Source of the DNA: Rhodobacteraceae bacterium WFHF2C18
Lineage (GTDB): Bacteria; Pseudomonadota; Alphaproteobacteria; Rhodobacterales; Rhodobacteraceae
Assembly (NCBI GenBank): GCA_002166865.1
Contig: NHTQ01000002.1
Span: forward strand, 186,001-250,000
DNA length: 64,000 bases
Direction of reading: 5' to 3'
A model generated the notes under the pieces. That model saw nothing but the letters and a program-made list of their open reading frames with translations, had not been told where the DNA came from and did not search any database. Positions 57,425 through 64,000 of this stretch are shown piece after piece (within the stretch, counting starts at the first letter, position 1; each line of letters begins with the position of its first letter). Made by a program: the position numbers and the translations under genes.

Positions 57425-58061
57425 AAAGCTGCTTGGCCTCTTCCAAGGTGTCGAACAGGTGCAGATGGCCATTGCGCAGAACGGCGGCCTGGCTGGCGAA
57501 TTTCTCCAGCGTGCGTGGCTGGTGGGAAACGATGATGACGGTGGTGGTGCGCAGCCGCTCCTTCAGGATCTCGCCGGCCTTGCGGTTGAATTCCACATCG
57601 GTGGAATTGGGCATACCCTCGTCGATGAGATACATGTCGAAGTCGAGCGCCAGCATCAACGCGAAGCTGAAGCGCGCGCGCATGCCCGACGAATAGGTGC
57701 CGAGCGGCTGTTCGAAGTATTCGCCGAGGCCGCACAGCCAGCGGCAGTAGGCCTCGACATAGTCGGGATCGAGTTGGTAGAGCCGCGCGATGTAGCGCGC
57801 GTTCTCGAGCGCGGAAAGCCGGCTGACAACCCCGCCCATGAACCCCAGCGGGAAGGAGATGCGGCAGCCGCGGCGGATCTCGCCCTCGTCGGGTTTTTCA
57901 AGGCCCGCCATCATGTTGATCAGCGTGGTCTTGCCGGTGCCGTTCGGCGCCAGGATGCCCATGCTGCGCCCGAGCTCGACGCGGAAAGAGACGCTGTCAA
58001 GGATCACCTTGCGCCGCGTGCCCGTCCAGAAGGACTTGCTGACGGTGTCGAATTCGAGCAT
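57402..58061 (-). CDS. kpsT: Capsule polysaccharide ABC transporter ATP-binding protein
   Basis: This 219-residue ABC ATPase of the KpsT/BexA group has Walker A Ala-Pro-Asn-Gly-Thr-Gly-Lys-Thr-Thr, a signature Tyr-Ser-Ser-Gly-Met-Arg-Ala-Arg, Walker B Leu-Ile-Asp-Glu-Gly-Met and the switch His in Val-Ser-His-Gln-Pro. It would power export of capsular polysaccharide with a KpsM permease, which is not present in the window. It leads the operon kpsT-kpsE-kdsA-phosphohexomutase. The upstream AT-rich stretch 58080-58200 probably holds the promoter. Confidence 0.92.
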   Translation of the reverse strand: MLEFDTVSKSFWTGTRRKVILDSVSFRVELGRSMGILAPNGTGKTTLINMMAGLEKPDEGEIRRGCRISFPLGFMGGVVSRLSALENARYIARLYQLDPDYVEAYCRWLCGLGEYFEQPLGTYSSGMRARFSFALMLALDFDMYLIDEGMPNSTDVEFNRKAGEILKERLRTTTVIIVSHQPRTLEKFASQAAVLRNGHLHLFDTLEEAKQLYDYETQG

Positions 58062-58229
58062 CGAAAACGCTCCGGTGCTGCTCTCCTGCCCTTATTGTCG
58101 CGGGGCATTCTTAAGCATTCTTGTGCCGAGTTTTCCCGCATTATGCCGGATTTTATGCGCTTGTGCCAATCGAACACGTCATTTTTGTGCCCCGCCCACG
58201 CAAAAAATCCGGCGGGCGGCTGCCGGTCT

Positions 58230-58250
58230 AATGGCGCGTCGCGCGCCATT
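58230..58250. terminator. Hairpin downstream of ectR
   Basis: AATGGCGCG and CGCGCCATT make a perfect 9-bp stem with a 3-nt loop, 5 bp after the ectR stop on the minus strand. No T-run follows. It lies between ectR and the kpsT promoter region and may separate the two units. Nearby, TTGTGCC recurs three times at 58121, 58162 and 58185. Confidence 0.55.
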
Positions 58251-58255
58251 GGCTG

Positions 58256-58828
58256 TCAGTGCGACCGGTCGATCTCGCCGGTGGTCAGGACCGGGGAGGC
58301 GTCGATTTCCTTGGCGTCCAGCATGGTGGCCACGCGTTCCAGCACAGAAACGATCATGGCCTGTTCCCAGTCTTCCAGCGCCTCGAACTGCTTGACGTAT
58401 TTCTGCTGCAGGGCATCTGGGGCCGCCCGCACCTTGGCCTGCCCTTCGGACGTGATCTGAAGATCGGTCTGGCGGCGGTCGGTTTGCGACCGCTGGCGCG
58501 AGAGCAGGCCCTTGGCCTCCAGTTTCTTGATGAGTGCCGAGATGGTGGCCTGTGTGACGCCCATGCGGTTCGACAGTTCGGTGGGCGTGGCGCGGCCCTT
58601 TTCGGCCACGATCTGCAACACGCGCAACTGCACGGCCGTGAGGCCGGCCTCGTGCGCGAGTTCGCGCGCGTAGTTCTCGGTGGCGCGCAGGATGCGGCGC
58701 AGCGCGATCAGGCTGACATCGGTTCTGTCCACGGGCAACTCCGTTGAAGGCCGCGTTAATTTAGCGGTCTCGCGCAAATGTGCAATCCGTGCGGGGGGTG
58801 CATCTTCTTGTCTAACTGTCTTTTCCAT
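58256..58828 (-). CDS. ectR: MarR-family regulator of ectoine genes (EctR)
   Basis: This 190-residue regulator has an N-terminal extension of about 40 residues and a winged helix-turn-helix typical of MarR (Ala-Thr-Pro-Thr-Glu-Leu-Ser-Asn-Arg-Met-Gly-Val-Thr-Gln-Ala-Thr-Ile-Ser at about 80-97, wing Asp-Arg-Arg-Gln). The EctR1 subgroup represses ectABC-ask in halophilic methylotrophs. It is divergent from ectA, sharing a 140-bp AT-rich control region with two palindromes. Repression, and relief by salt, are inferred from the family. Confidence 0.92.
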   Translation of the reverse strand: MEKTVRQEDAPPARIAHLRETAKLTRPSTELPVDRTDVSLIALRRILRATENYARELAHEAGLTAVQLRVLQIVAEKGRATPTELSNRMGVTQATISALIKKLEAKGLLSRQRSQTDRRQTDLQITSEGQAKVRAAPDALQQKYVKQFEALEDWEQAMIVSVLERVATMLDAKEIDASPVLTTGEIDRSH

Positions 58829-58895
58829 ATGCCCTATGTAAGGCTAATGAATACGGGCTTCACTGGTGCAAAACGACGCATATAGCGCTTTAAAC

Positions 58896-58935
58896 TACTT
58901 AGTATCTTGAAATCAACGCCGGGATAAGTATCTTA
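58896..58935 (+). promoter_or_regulatory. Predicted ectA promoter with two possible EctR operators
   Basis: TTGAAA at 58907-58912 and TATCTT at 58929-58934 with 16 bp between form a plausible -35/-10 pair. TACTTAGTA, a perfect 9-bp palindrome at 58896-58904, lies just before the -35 element, and TAAGTATCTTA at 58925-58935 covers the -10 element. The octamer AGTATCTT occurs twice (58901-58908 and 58927-58934), 26 bp apart. The AT-rich palindromes suit a MarR dimer. Binding by EctR is inferred. Confidence 0.6.
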
Positions 58936-58968
58936 GGTCCTGCGAAGCAACAAGGGACTCGTAGACCA

Positions 58969-59499
58969 GTGCACAGCATTGAAGGCTCGAAAGCCGAGAA
59001 AAAACTCACCTTCCGCAAGCCGAACCGCGAGGATGGCGCGGCGATCTGGGATCTGATCGCCTCGTGCCACCCGCTCGACGAGAACTCGATGTACTGCAAC
59101 CTGATCCAGTGTGATCATTTCCGCGACACCTGCATTCTGGCCGAGATGGACGGAGAGCCTGTGGGCTGGGTATCGGCCTACTTGATGCCGGACGACCCCG
59201 AGACCCTGTTCGTCTGGCAGGTCGCCGTGTCGGAAAAGGCGCGCGGCCGCGGCCTGGGCGCGCGGATGCTGGCGGCACTGGTGGACCGCGAGGAATGCGC
59301 GGACGTCACGCGCCTGCAGACGACCATCACGCTGAGCAACGATGCGTCCTGGGCGCTTTTCGGGCGCTTTGCCAAGGACCAGGGCGGCAAGCTGACCAGC
59401 CAGCCCTACTTTACCCGCGAAGATCATTTCGACGGTCGCCACGCGACCGAACACATGGTCACGATCAAATTCGCCCGGCAGCTTGAGCGCGCCGCCTGA
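58969..59499 (+). CDS. ectA: L-2,4-diaminobutyrate acetyltransferase
   Basis: This 176-residue GNAT enzyme acetylates diaminobutyrate at N4, the second step of ectoine synthesis. The acetyl-CoA motif is Arg-Gly-Arg-Gly-Leu-Gly-Ala-Arg-Met, and the Cys-His-Pro-Leu-Asp-Glu-Asn-Ser-Met-Tyr-Cys-Asn-Leu segment is typical of EctA. The start is taken as GTG 58969, with AAGGGA about 11 bases upstream. It leads the operon; ectB follows after 51 bp. Confidence 0.96.
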   Translation: MHSIEGSKAEKKLTFRKPNREDGAAIWDLIASCHPLDENSMYCNLIQCDHFRDTCILAEMDGEPVGWVSAYLMPDDPETLFVWQVAVSEKARGRGLGARMLAALVDREECADVTRLQTTITLSNDASWALFGRFAKDQGGKLTSQPYFTREDHFDGRHATEHMVTIKFARQLERAA

Positions 59500-59550
59500 G
59501 ACGCAGCGCCGGCGCCCGACCTGCCAATTCTCCCAACCAAAGGACACAAC

Positions 59551-60840
59551 ATGTCGACTGACACGTCAGCCGAAATCAAGATCTTTGACCGCCGCGAATC
59601 AGAGGCGCGCAGCTACTGCCGCGGCATGAAGGCGGTCTTCACCAAGGCACGGGGCTCGGAGATGTATGATTCCGAGGGCCGCAGCTACATCGACTTCCTG
59701 GCGGGGTGCTCCTCGCTGAATTACGGGCATAACGACCCGGACATGAAGGAAGCCCTGATGGCGCACATCGCCGGCGACGGCATCGCCCACGGCCTTGACC
59801 TGCATACCGAGACCAAGGCCGGCTTTCTGGAGACCTTCGAGGAAAAGATCCTAAAGCCGCGCGGCATGGACCATCGCGTGATGTTCACCGGACCGACGGG
59901 CGCCAACGCCGTCGAGGCCGCCATGAAGATCGCGCGCAAGGTGACGGGCCGGCACAACATCGTGGCCTTCACCAACGGGTTCCACGGCGTGACCATGGGC
60001 GCGCTGGCGGCCACCGCCAACGGCTACCACCGTGGCGGCGCGGGCACCACGCTGGACGGCGTCACGCGGATGCCCTTCGACGGCTACATGGGATCGGACT
60101 GCGATACCTCGAAGTTCCTCGAAGCCATGCTCAAGGACGGCTCCAGCGGCATGGACGCGCCGGCCGCGATCCTGCTGGAGACCGTGCAGGGCGAGGGCGG
60201 GCTGAACGCCGCCGACCCCGCGTGGATCAAGCGCGTGGCCGAGCTGGCGCATGAACACGGCGCCCTGCTGATCGTGGACGACATCCAGGCCGGTTGCGGC
60301 CGGACGGGGCACTTCTTCTCCTTCGAGGAGATGGGCGTGATGCCCGACATCGTTACCATGGCGAAATCGGTCTCGGGCTTCGGCCTGCCGATGGCGCTGA
60401 CGCTGGTGCGTCCGGAATACGACGTCTTCGGCCCGGCCGAGCACAACGGCACCTTCCGCGGCAACACCCATGCCTTCGTGACCGCGAAGGTCGCGATCGA
60501 CAAGTTCTGGTCCGACGATGCCTTCGAGAAGGAGCTGGCGCGCAAGGCCGAGATCCTGGAGGAGGCGCTGACCGATCTGGCGGGCATGGTGCCCGATGCC
60601 TTCCTGAAGGGCCGCGGCCTGATGCGCGGCGTGGACGTGGGCAGCGGCGACCTGGCCGAGGCCATCTGCGGACGCGCCTTCGGGAAGGGCCTCATCATCG
60701 AGACCTCGGGGTCCGAGGACCAGGTGGTGAAAGTTCTTGCGCCCCTGACCACGCCGGAAGAGACTTTCCGCAAGGGCCTGAACATCCTGCTGGATGCCGC
60801 CCGCGAAGTGACCGTTCAAACCAACGTGGCAGCGGAGTAA
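59551..60840 (+). CDS. ectB: Diaminobutyrate--2-oxoglutarate transaminase
   Basis: This 429-residue class III PLP aminotransferase converts aspartate semialdehyde to diaminobutyrate using glutamate, the first step specific to ectoine. The PLP lysine is Lys272 in Thr-Met-Ala-Lys-Ser-Val-Ser-Gly-Phe-Gly, and Asp-Asp-Ile-Gln-Ala-Gly-Cys-Gly-Arg-Thr-Gly upstream holds the cofactor Asp. AAAGGACAC lies before the ATG. ectC begins 4 bp after the stop. Confidence 0.97.
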   Translation: MSTDTSAEIKIFDRRESEARSYCRGMKAVFTKARGSEMYDSEGRSYIDFLAGCSSLNYGHNDPDMKEALMAHIAGDGIAHGLDLHTETKAGFLETFEEKILKPRGMDHRVMFTGPTGANAVEAAMKIARKVTGRHNIVAFTNGFHGVTMGALAATANGYHRGGAGTTLDGVTRMPFDGYMGSDCDTSKFLEAMLKDGSSGMDAPAAILLETVQGEGGLNAADPAWIKRVAELAHEHGALLIVDDIQAGCGRTGHFFSFEEMGVMPDIVTMAKSVSGFGLPMALTLVRPEYDVFGPAEHNGTFRGNTHAFVTAKVAIDKFWSDDAFEKELARKAEILEEALTDLAGMVPDAFLKGRGLMRGVDVGSGDLAEAICGRAFGKGLIIETSGSEDQVVKVLAPLTTPEETFRKGLNILLDAAREVTVQTNVAAE

Positions 60841-60844
60841 GACG

Positions 60845-61237
60845 ATGATCGTGAGGCATTTCGACGACGTGGTCCGCGAGGGCAACTCCGTCTCGGACGC
60901 GCAATGGACATCCGTGCGGATGCTGCTGGCCCAGGACGGGATGGGGTTTTCCTTCCACATCACCTTCCTTGAGGCGGGCAGCGAGCACACCTTCGAGTAC
61001 AAGAATCACCTCGAGAGCGTCTATTGCGTGCAGGGCAAGGGCTCGATCACCGATCTGGGCACCGGCGAGACGCACGAGATCAAGCCGGGCACAATGTATG
61101 CCCTCAACGAGCACGACCGCCACACCCTGCGCGCGGAGGAAGAGCTGGTGATGGCCTGCGTCTTCAACCCGCCGGTGACCGGCACGGAAGTGCACCAGGC
61201 CGACGGCTCCTACGCGGCGCCCGAGGAAGTCAGCTGA
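60845..61237 (+). CDS. ectC: Ectoine synthase
   Basis: This 130-residue cupin closes N4-acetyl-diaminobutyrate to ectoine. Metal- and substrate-binding residues appear in Phe-His-Ile-Thr, Glu-His-Thr-Phe-Glu-Tyr-Lys-Asn-His, Tyr-Cys-Val-Gln-Gly-Lys-Gly and Asn-Glu-His-Asp-Arg-His-Thr-Leu-Arg. Length is exactly typical. No ectD (ectoine hydroxylase) follows, so hydroxyectoine is not predicted from this locus. Confidence 0.97.
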   Translation: MIVRHFDDVVREGNSVSDAQWTSVRMLLAQDGMGFSFHITFLEAGSEHTFEYKNHLESVYCVQGKGSITDLGTGETHEIKPGTMYALNEHDRHTLRAEEELVMACVFNPPVTGTEVHQADGSYAAPEEVS

Positions 61238-61276
61238 CAGAGGCATCCGGCGGGGCGACCCCGCGGATGAGCAAGG

Positions 61277-62725
61277 ATGAATTTCGAGAACCACACCGTC
61301 GAGAAGATTGGCGGCACGTCGATGTCCCGGCTGGACGAGCTGGTCGAGCCGCTGTTCAAGCGCGCGGACGCCGCCGGCGCCTACAACCGGATCTTCGTCG
61401 TCTCCGCCTTCGGCGGGATCACCGATCTGCTGCTGGAGCACAAGAAGACCGGCGAAGCCGGCGTCTATGCCTGTTTCGCCAATGACGAGGATCCCCACGG
61501 CTGGCTGGATGCGCTGTCGCGGGTCGCCGAGGGAATGCGCCGGGCGCATGCGCGCGTGCTGGACAACCCCGCCGACCAGAGCGACGCCGACGACTTCGTG
61601 CGCGACCGCGTGGAAGGCGTGCGCAGTTGCCTGATGGACCTGCAGCGCCTGTGCTCCTACGGGCATTTCCGGTTGAAGCAGCACATGATGCTGACACGGG
61701 AACTGCTGTCGGGGCTGGGCGAGGCGCACTCGGCCTTCGTCACCACCCTGGTGCTGCGCCGCGCCGGTATCAACGCGCGGCTGATCGACCTGTCGGGCTG
61801 GCGCGACGAGCGCGAGATGAGCCTGGCCGAGCGGATCGAGGACGGTCTGCGCGACGTGGACCTGGAGAACGAGCTGCCGATCGTGACGGGCTACGCGCAA
61901 TGCGCCGAGGGCCTGATGCGCGAGTTCGACCGGGGCTATTCGGAAGTGACCTTCAGCCGGATCGCGGCCCAGACCGCAGCCCGCGAGGCGATCATCCACA
62001 AGGAGTTCCACCTGTCATCGGCCGACCCGAAGCTGGTGACCGGCGCGGTGCAGAAGATCGGGCACACCAACTACGACGTGGCCGACCACCTGTCGAACAT
62101 GGGGATGGAGGCCATCCACCCCAAGGCGGCCAAGACCCTGCGCCAGGCCGAGGTGCCGCTGCGGGTGACCAACGCCTTCGAGCCGCACGACCCCGGCACG
62201 CTGATCGACGATCGCCCGGCGGAGCGCCCCGCGGCGGAAATCGTGACGGGCCTGGACGTGCACGCGCTGGAGCTGTTCGAGCAGGACATGGTGGGCGTGA
62301 AGGGCTACGACGCCAAGATCCTGGAGGTTCTGACGCGTCACAAGGTGCGCATCGTTTCCAAGACCTCGAACGCGAACACCATCACGCACTACGTGGACGC
62401 CCCGCTGCGGGTGCTGCGCAAGGTCGAGGAGGATCTCAACGAGGTCTACCCCAGTGCGGACCTGTCGCTGAAGCCGCTGGCCATCGCCGCGGTGATCGGG
62501 CGGGATCTGTCGGGGCTCAAGCCCCTGGGCACCGGCCTGGCGGCGCTGGCCGCCGCCGGCGTCGAGGTGGAGGCCGCGCACCAGACCACCCGCTCGGTCG
62601 ATGTCCAGTTCGTGGTGCCGCGCGATGCGCTGTCGACGGCCATCGCGGCGCTGCACGGCGCGCTGATCGAAGGGCAGGATGCGGAAACGCCGCCGCCCGA
62701 GACGCCCGCGAAACAGGCGGCCTGA
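61277..62725 (+). CDS. ask: Ectoine-pathway aspartate kinase (Ask_Ect)
   Basis: This 482-residue aspartokinase starts with Val-Glu-Lys-Ile-Gly-Gly-Thr-Ser-Met and has the kinase domain to about residue 330 (Val-Thr-Gly-Tyr-Ala and Arg-Gly-Tyr-Ser-Glu-Val-Thr-Phe for ATP and aspartate), then a C-terminal ACT region. Enzymes of this subgroup are linked to ectABC and are thought to escape normal feedback by lysine and threonine, giving aspartyl phosphate for ectoine under salt stress. It lies 39 bp after ectC and is followed by a strong terminator. A diverged fragment of the same kind of gene is present at 35518-35760. Confidence 0.95.
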   Translation: MNFENHTVEKIGGTSMSRLDELVEPLFKRADAAGAYNRIFVVSAFGGITDLLLEHKKTGEAGVYACFANDEDPHGWLDALSRVAEGMRRAHARVLDNPADQSDADDFVRDRVEGVRSCLMDLQRLCSYGHFRLKQHMMLTRELLSGLGEAHSAFVTTLVLRRAGINARLIDLSGWRDEREMSLAERIEDGLRDVDLENELPIVTGYAQCAEGLMREFDRGYSEVTFSRIAAQTAAREAIIHKEFHLSSADPKLVTGAVQKIGHTNYDVADHLSNMGMEAIHPKAAKTLRQAEVPLRVTNAFEPHDPGTLIDDRPAERPAAEIVTGLDVHALELFEQDMVGVKGYDAKILEVLTRHKVRIVSKTSNANTITHYVDAPLRVLRKVEEDLNEVYPSADLSLKPLAIAAVIGRDLSGLKPLGTGLAALAAAGVEVEAAHQTTRSVDVQFVVPRDALSTAIAALHGALIEGQDAETPPPETPAKQAA

Positions 62726-62748
62726 GCCCGCTGAGGATCCCGGACACG

Positions 62749-62778
62749 AACGCCCGGCCCTCACGGCCGGGCGTTTTT
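62749..62778 (+). terminator. Intrinsic terminator of the ectABC-ask operon
   Basis: A perfect 11-bp stem (AACGCCCGGCC with GGCCGGGCGTT) has a 5-nt loop, and the T-run of five ends at 62778. It begins 23 bp after the ask stop and before the convergent cueR gene. Confidence 0.92.
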
Positions 62779-62796
62779 CCGTGCGCATGGCGGGGC

Positions 62797-63183
62797 TCAG
62801 CCCTTGGCGAGGTCCGTGAGGATCGGGCAGTCCGGCCGCGAATCACCGGCGCAATCCCGCACCAGGTGGGTGAGCGTGTCGCGCATCGACTGAAGCTGGG
62901 CGATCTTGTCCTCGATGCGGGCGAGGTGCTGTTCGGCCACGCGCTTAACGTCGGCGCTGTTGCGGGTCTCGTCCTCGTAAAGCGCGAGCAGGGTGCGGCA
63001 ATCCTCGACCGAAAAGCCCAGGGCGCGCGCCCGGCCCAGGAAGGCCAGCTTGTGCACATCCGTTTCCGCGAAACTGCGGTAACCGTTTGGATCCCGCGCC
63101 GGGCGGATGAGCCCGATGTCCTCGTAGTAGCGGATGGTCTTGGCCGGCAGGCCGGTGCGGTCGGCAACGTCGCCGATGGTCAT
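62797..63183 (-). CDS. cueR: Cu(I)-responsive MerR-family regulator CueR
   Basis: This 128-residue regulator has the MerR helix-turn-helix (Ile-Gly-Asp-Val-Ala-Asp-Arg-Thr-Gly-Leu-Pro-Ala-Lys-Thr-Ile-Arg-Tyr-Tyr-Glu-Asp-Ile-Gly-Leu), a dimer helix, and the copper-binding loop with two cysteines in Asp-Cys-Ala-Gly-Asp-Ser-Arg-Pro-Asp-Cys-Pro-Ile, spacing as in CueR. The start is 63183 with GGAGGG four bases upstream; Met codons at 63195 and 63198 would give slightly longer forms, the latter in an ATGA overlap with copA. It is downstream of copA on the same strand, and would activate the copper pump. Confidence 0.92.
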   Translation of the reverse strand: MTIGDVADRTGLPAKTIRYYEDIGLIRPARDPNGYRSFAETDVHKLAFLGRARALGFSVEDCRTLLALYEDETRNSADVKRVAEQHLARIEDKIAQLQSMRDTLTHLVRDCAGDSRPDCPILTDLAKG

Positions 63184-63194
63184 GCATCCCTCCA

Positions 63195-64000
63195 TCATTC
63201 GGCCGGGGCGGGGCGCGGCGCGTCGGCAGGTCCGGCCTGCGCGTCGGTGCTGCGCTCCGCCGCGGGGCGCAGGCGGCGCAGGCGCAGCGCGTTGCTGAGC
63301 ACGAAGACCGAACTGAGCGCCATGGCCCCCGCCGCCAGCATGGGCGACAGCAACATGCCGAAGAACGGATAGAGCACGCCCGCCGCGACGGGGATGAGGG
63401 CGGTGTTGTAGGCGAAGGCCCAGAACAGGTTCTGCCGGATGTTGCGCATTGTCGCCCGCGAAACGCGGGCGGCGTTCTCGACGCCGGCGAGATCACCCGA
63501 GACCAGCACCACGTCGGCGGCCTCGATCGCCACGTCGGTGCCGCTGCCCACGGCGATGCCCACGTCGGCCTCGGCCAGGGCGGGGGCGTCGTTGATGCCG
63601 TCGCCCACGAAGGCCACCGGGCCCATGCGGTCCCGCAGCGTGCGGACCGCGTCCACCTTGCCGTCGGGCAGGACCTCGGCCGCGACCTCGTCGATGTCCA
63701 GTTCCGCGGCGATGGCGCGGGCGGTGTCGCGGGTGTCGCCGGTGATCATGGCCAGGGCAAAGCCGGCCTCGTGCAGGGCGCGGAGCGCGGGGCGGCTGCT
63801 GTCCTTCACCGGGTCGGCGACGGCCAGAGCCGCCGCCGCGCGGCCGTCCACGGCCATCCAGACCGGGGTCTGGCCCTTGCCGCCCATCTCGGCCACGGCC
63901 TGTTCGAGCGGATCGGTCGCGATCCCCTCCTGCGCGAGCATCCGGGCGGTGCCGATCACAAGCTCGCGGCCAGACACGCGGGCGCGCAGGCCGTGGCCGG
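63195..64000 (-). CDS. copA: Copper-translocating P1B-type ATPase (C-terminal part; 5' end outside the window)
   Basis: The visible last 267 codons contain the nucleotide-domain end, the hinge Met-Ile-Thr-Gly-Asp-Thr (like Thr-Gly-Asp of P-type ATPases), the [10 protein letters not shown] motif, and two final membrane helices with Tyr-Asn and Met-x-x-Ser-Ser copper-site residues (Ala-Phe-Ala-Tyr-Asn-Thr and Met-Ala-Leu-Ser-Ser). This identifies a Cu+ exporter. The phosphorylation Asp-Lys-Thr-Gly-Thr motif and metal-binding domains lie beyond the edge. The frame is open to base 64000. It is followed by cueR. Confidence 0.95.
   Translation of the reverse strand, partial: GHGLRARVSGRELVIGTARMLAQEGIATDPLEQAVAEMGGKGQTPVWMAVDGRAAAALAVADPVKDSSRPALRALHEAGFALAMITGDTRDTARAIAAELDIDEVAAEVLPDGKVDAVRTLRDRMGPVAFVGDGINDAPALAEADVGIAVGSGTDVAIEAADVVLVSGDLAGVENAARVSRATMRNIRQNLFWAFAYNTALIPVAAGVLYPFFGMLLSPMLAAGAMALSSVFVLSNALRLRRLRPAAERSTDAQAGPADAPRPAPAE

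Overview
This window is high-GC, gene-dense chromosomal DNA of an alphaproteobacterium, most likely a halotolerant marine or saline member of the Rhodobacteraceae (Roseobacter/Paracoccaceae group). The evidence is an RpoHII-type sigma factor preceded by an RpoE-like promoter, a DUF2794 gene, GTTC-N7-GTTC SOS boxes, a neighbouring rhomboid-murJ-glnD set, and an ectR-ectABC-ask ectoine operon. Assignments come from motif recognition and remembered family features; no database search was run. No rRNA, tRNA, CRISPR array or intact prophage was recognised.

Layout. 1-9.3 kb: end of a histone-deacetylase-like gene, asd, a DUF4139 protein, a bicarbonate transporter with its PII-like partner (sbtA-sbtB), a tightly packed M17 peptidase / NlpC-P60 / ureohydrolase set, and a short LOV photoreceptor gene. 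9.3-21.5 kb: small membrane and DUF2794 proteins, an imuB without imuA or dnaE2 beside it, glutathione-dependent formaldehyde dehydrogenase, a lipoprotein with a possible Cys-His-Asp triad, a YghU-type GST, a NYN/OST-HTH protein, dapA divergent from a soluble lytic transglycosylase, an EamA transporter, and divergent mnmD and FAD oxidoreductase genes. 21.5-32.4 kb: an acyl-CoA hydratase-like gene, a broken amrS, a LysR gene beside an FMN reductase, two old-yellow-enzyme-type flavoproteins, a BCAT, the second copy of the lipoprotein, and trpS. 32.4-39 kb: a rhomboid without catalytic residues, murJ and glnD; between the last two lies about 1.5 kb of decayed DNA holding an orphan Phd-like antitoxin, an aspartokinase fragment and an IS3 orfA remnant. 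39-53.4 kb: lpoA-like lipoprotein, rsmI, yraN, gshB, an esterase, comM, cobU with a phosphatase, rpoHII-chaN, coaBC, dut, a membrane-anchored E1-like protein and an M3 peptidase. 53.4-58 kb: phosphohexomutase, kdsA, kpsE-like and kpsT, a capsule export block. 58.2-62.8 kb: ectR divergent from ectA-ectB-ectC-ask, closed by a strong intrinsic terminator. 62.8-64 kb: cueR and the end of a copper P-type ATPase.

How the parts work together. Ask, Asd and DapA belong to the aspartate family pathway; Ask and Asd supply aspartate semialdehyde to EctB, EctA and EctC for ectoine. Several genes point to stress handling: a predicted RpoE-driven rpoHII, formaldehyde/glutathione enzymes (adhC, gshB, GST), copper export, SOS-type control of imuB, and possibly the same control of the LOV gene. 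KdsA, the phosphohexomutase and the KpsT/KpsE pair indicate a surface polysaccharide with a Kdo linker.

The observations most worth a second look are the near-identical 17-bp SOS-type box in front of both the LOV gene and imuB, the paired lipoproteins with conserved Cys, His and Asp, the rhomboid pseudoprotease, the double-hit amrS pseudogene, and the relic island between murJ and glnD.
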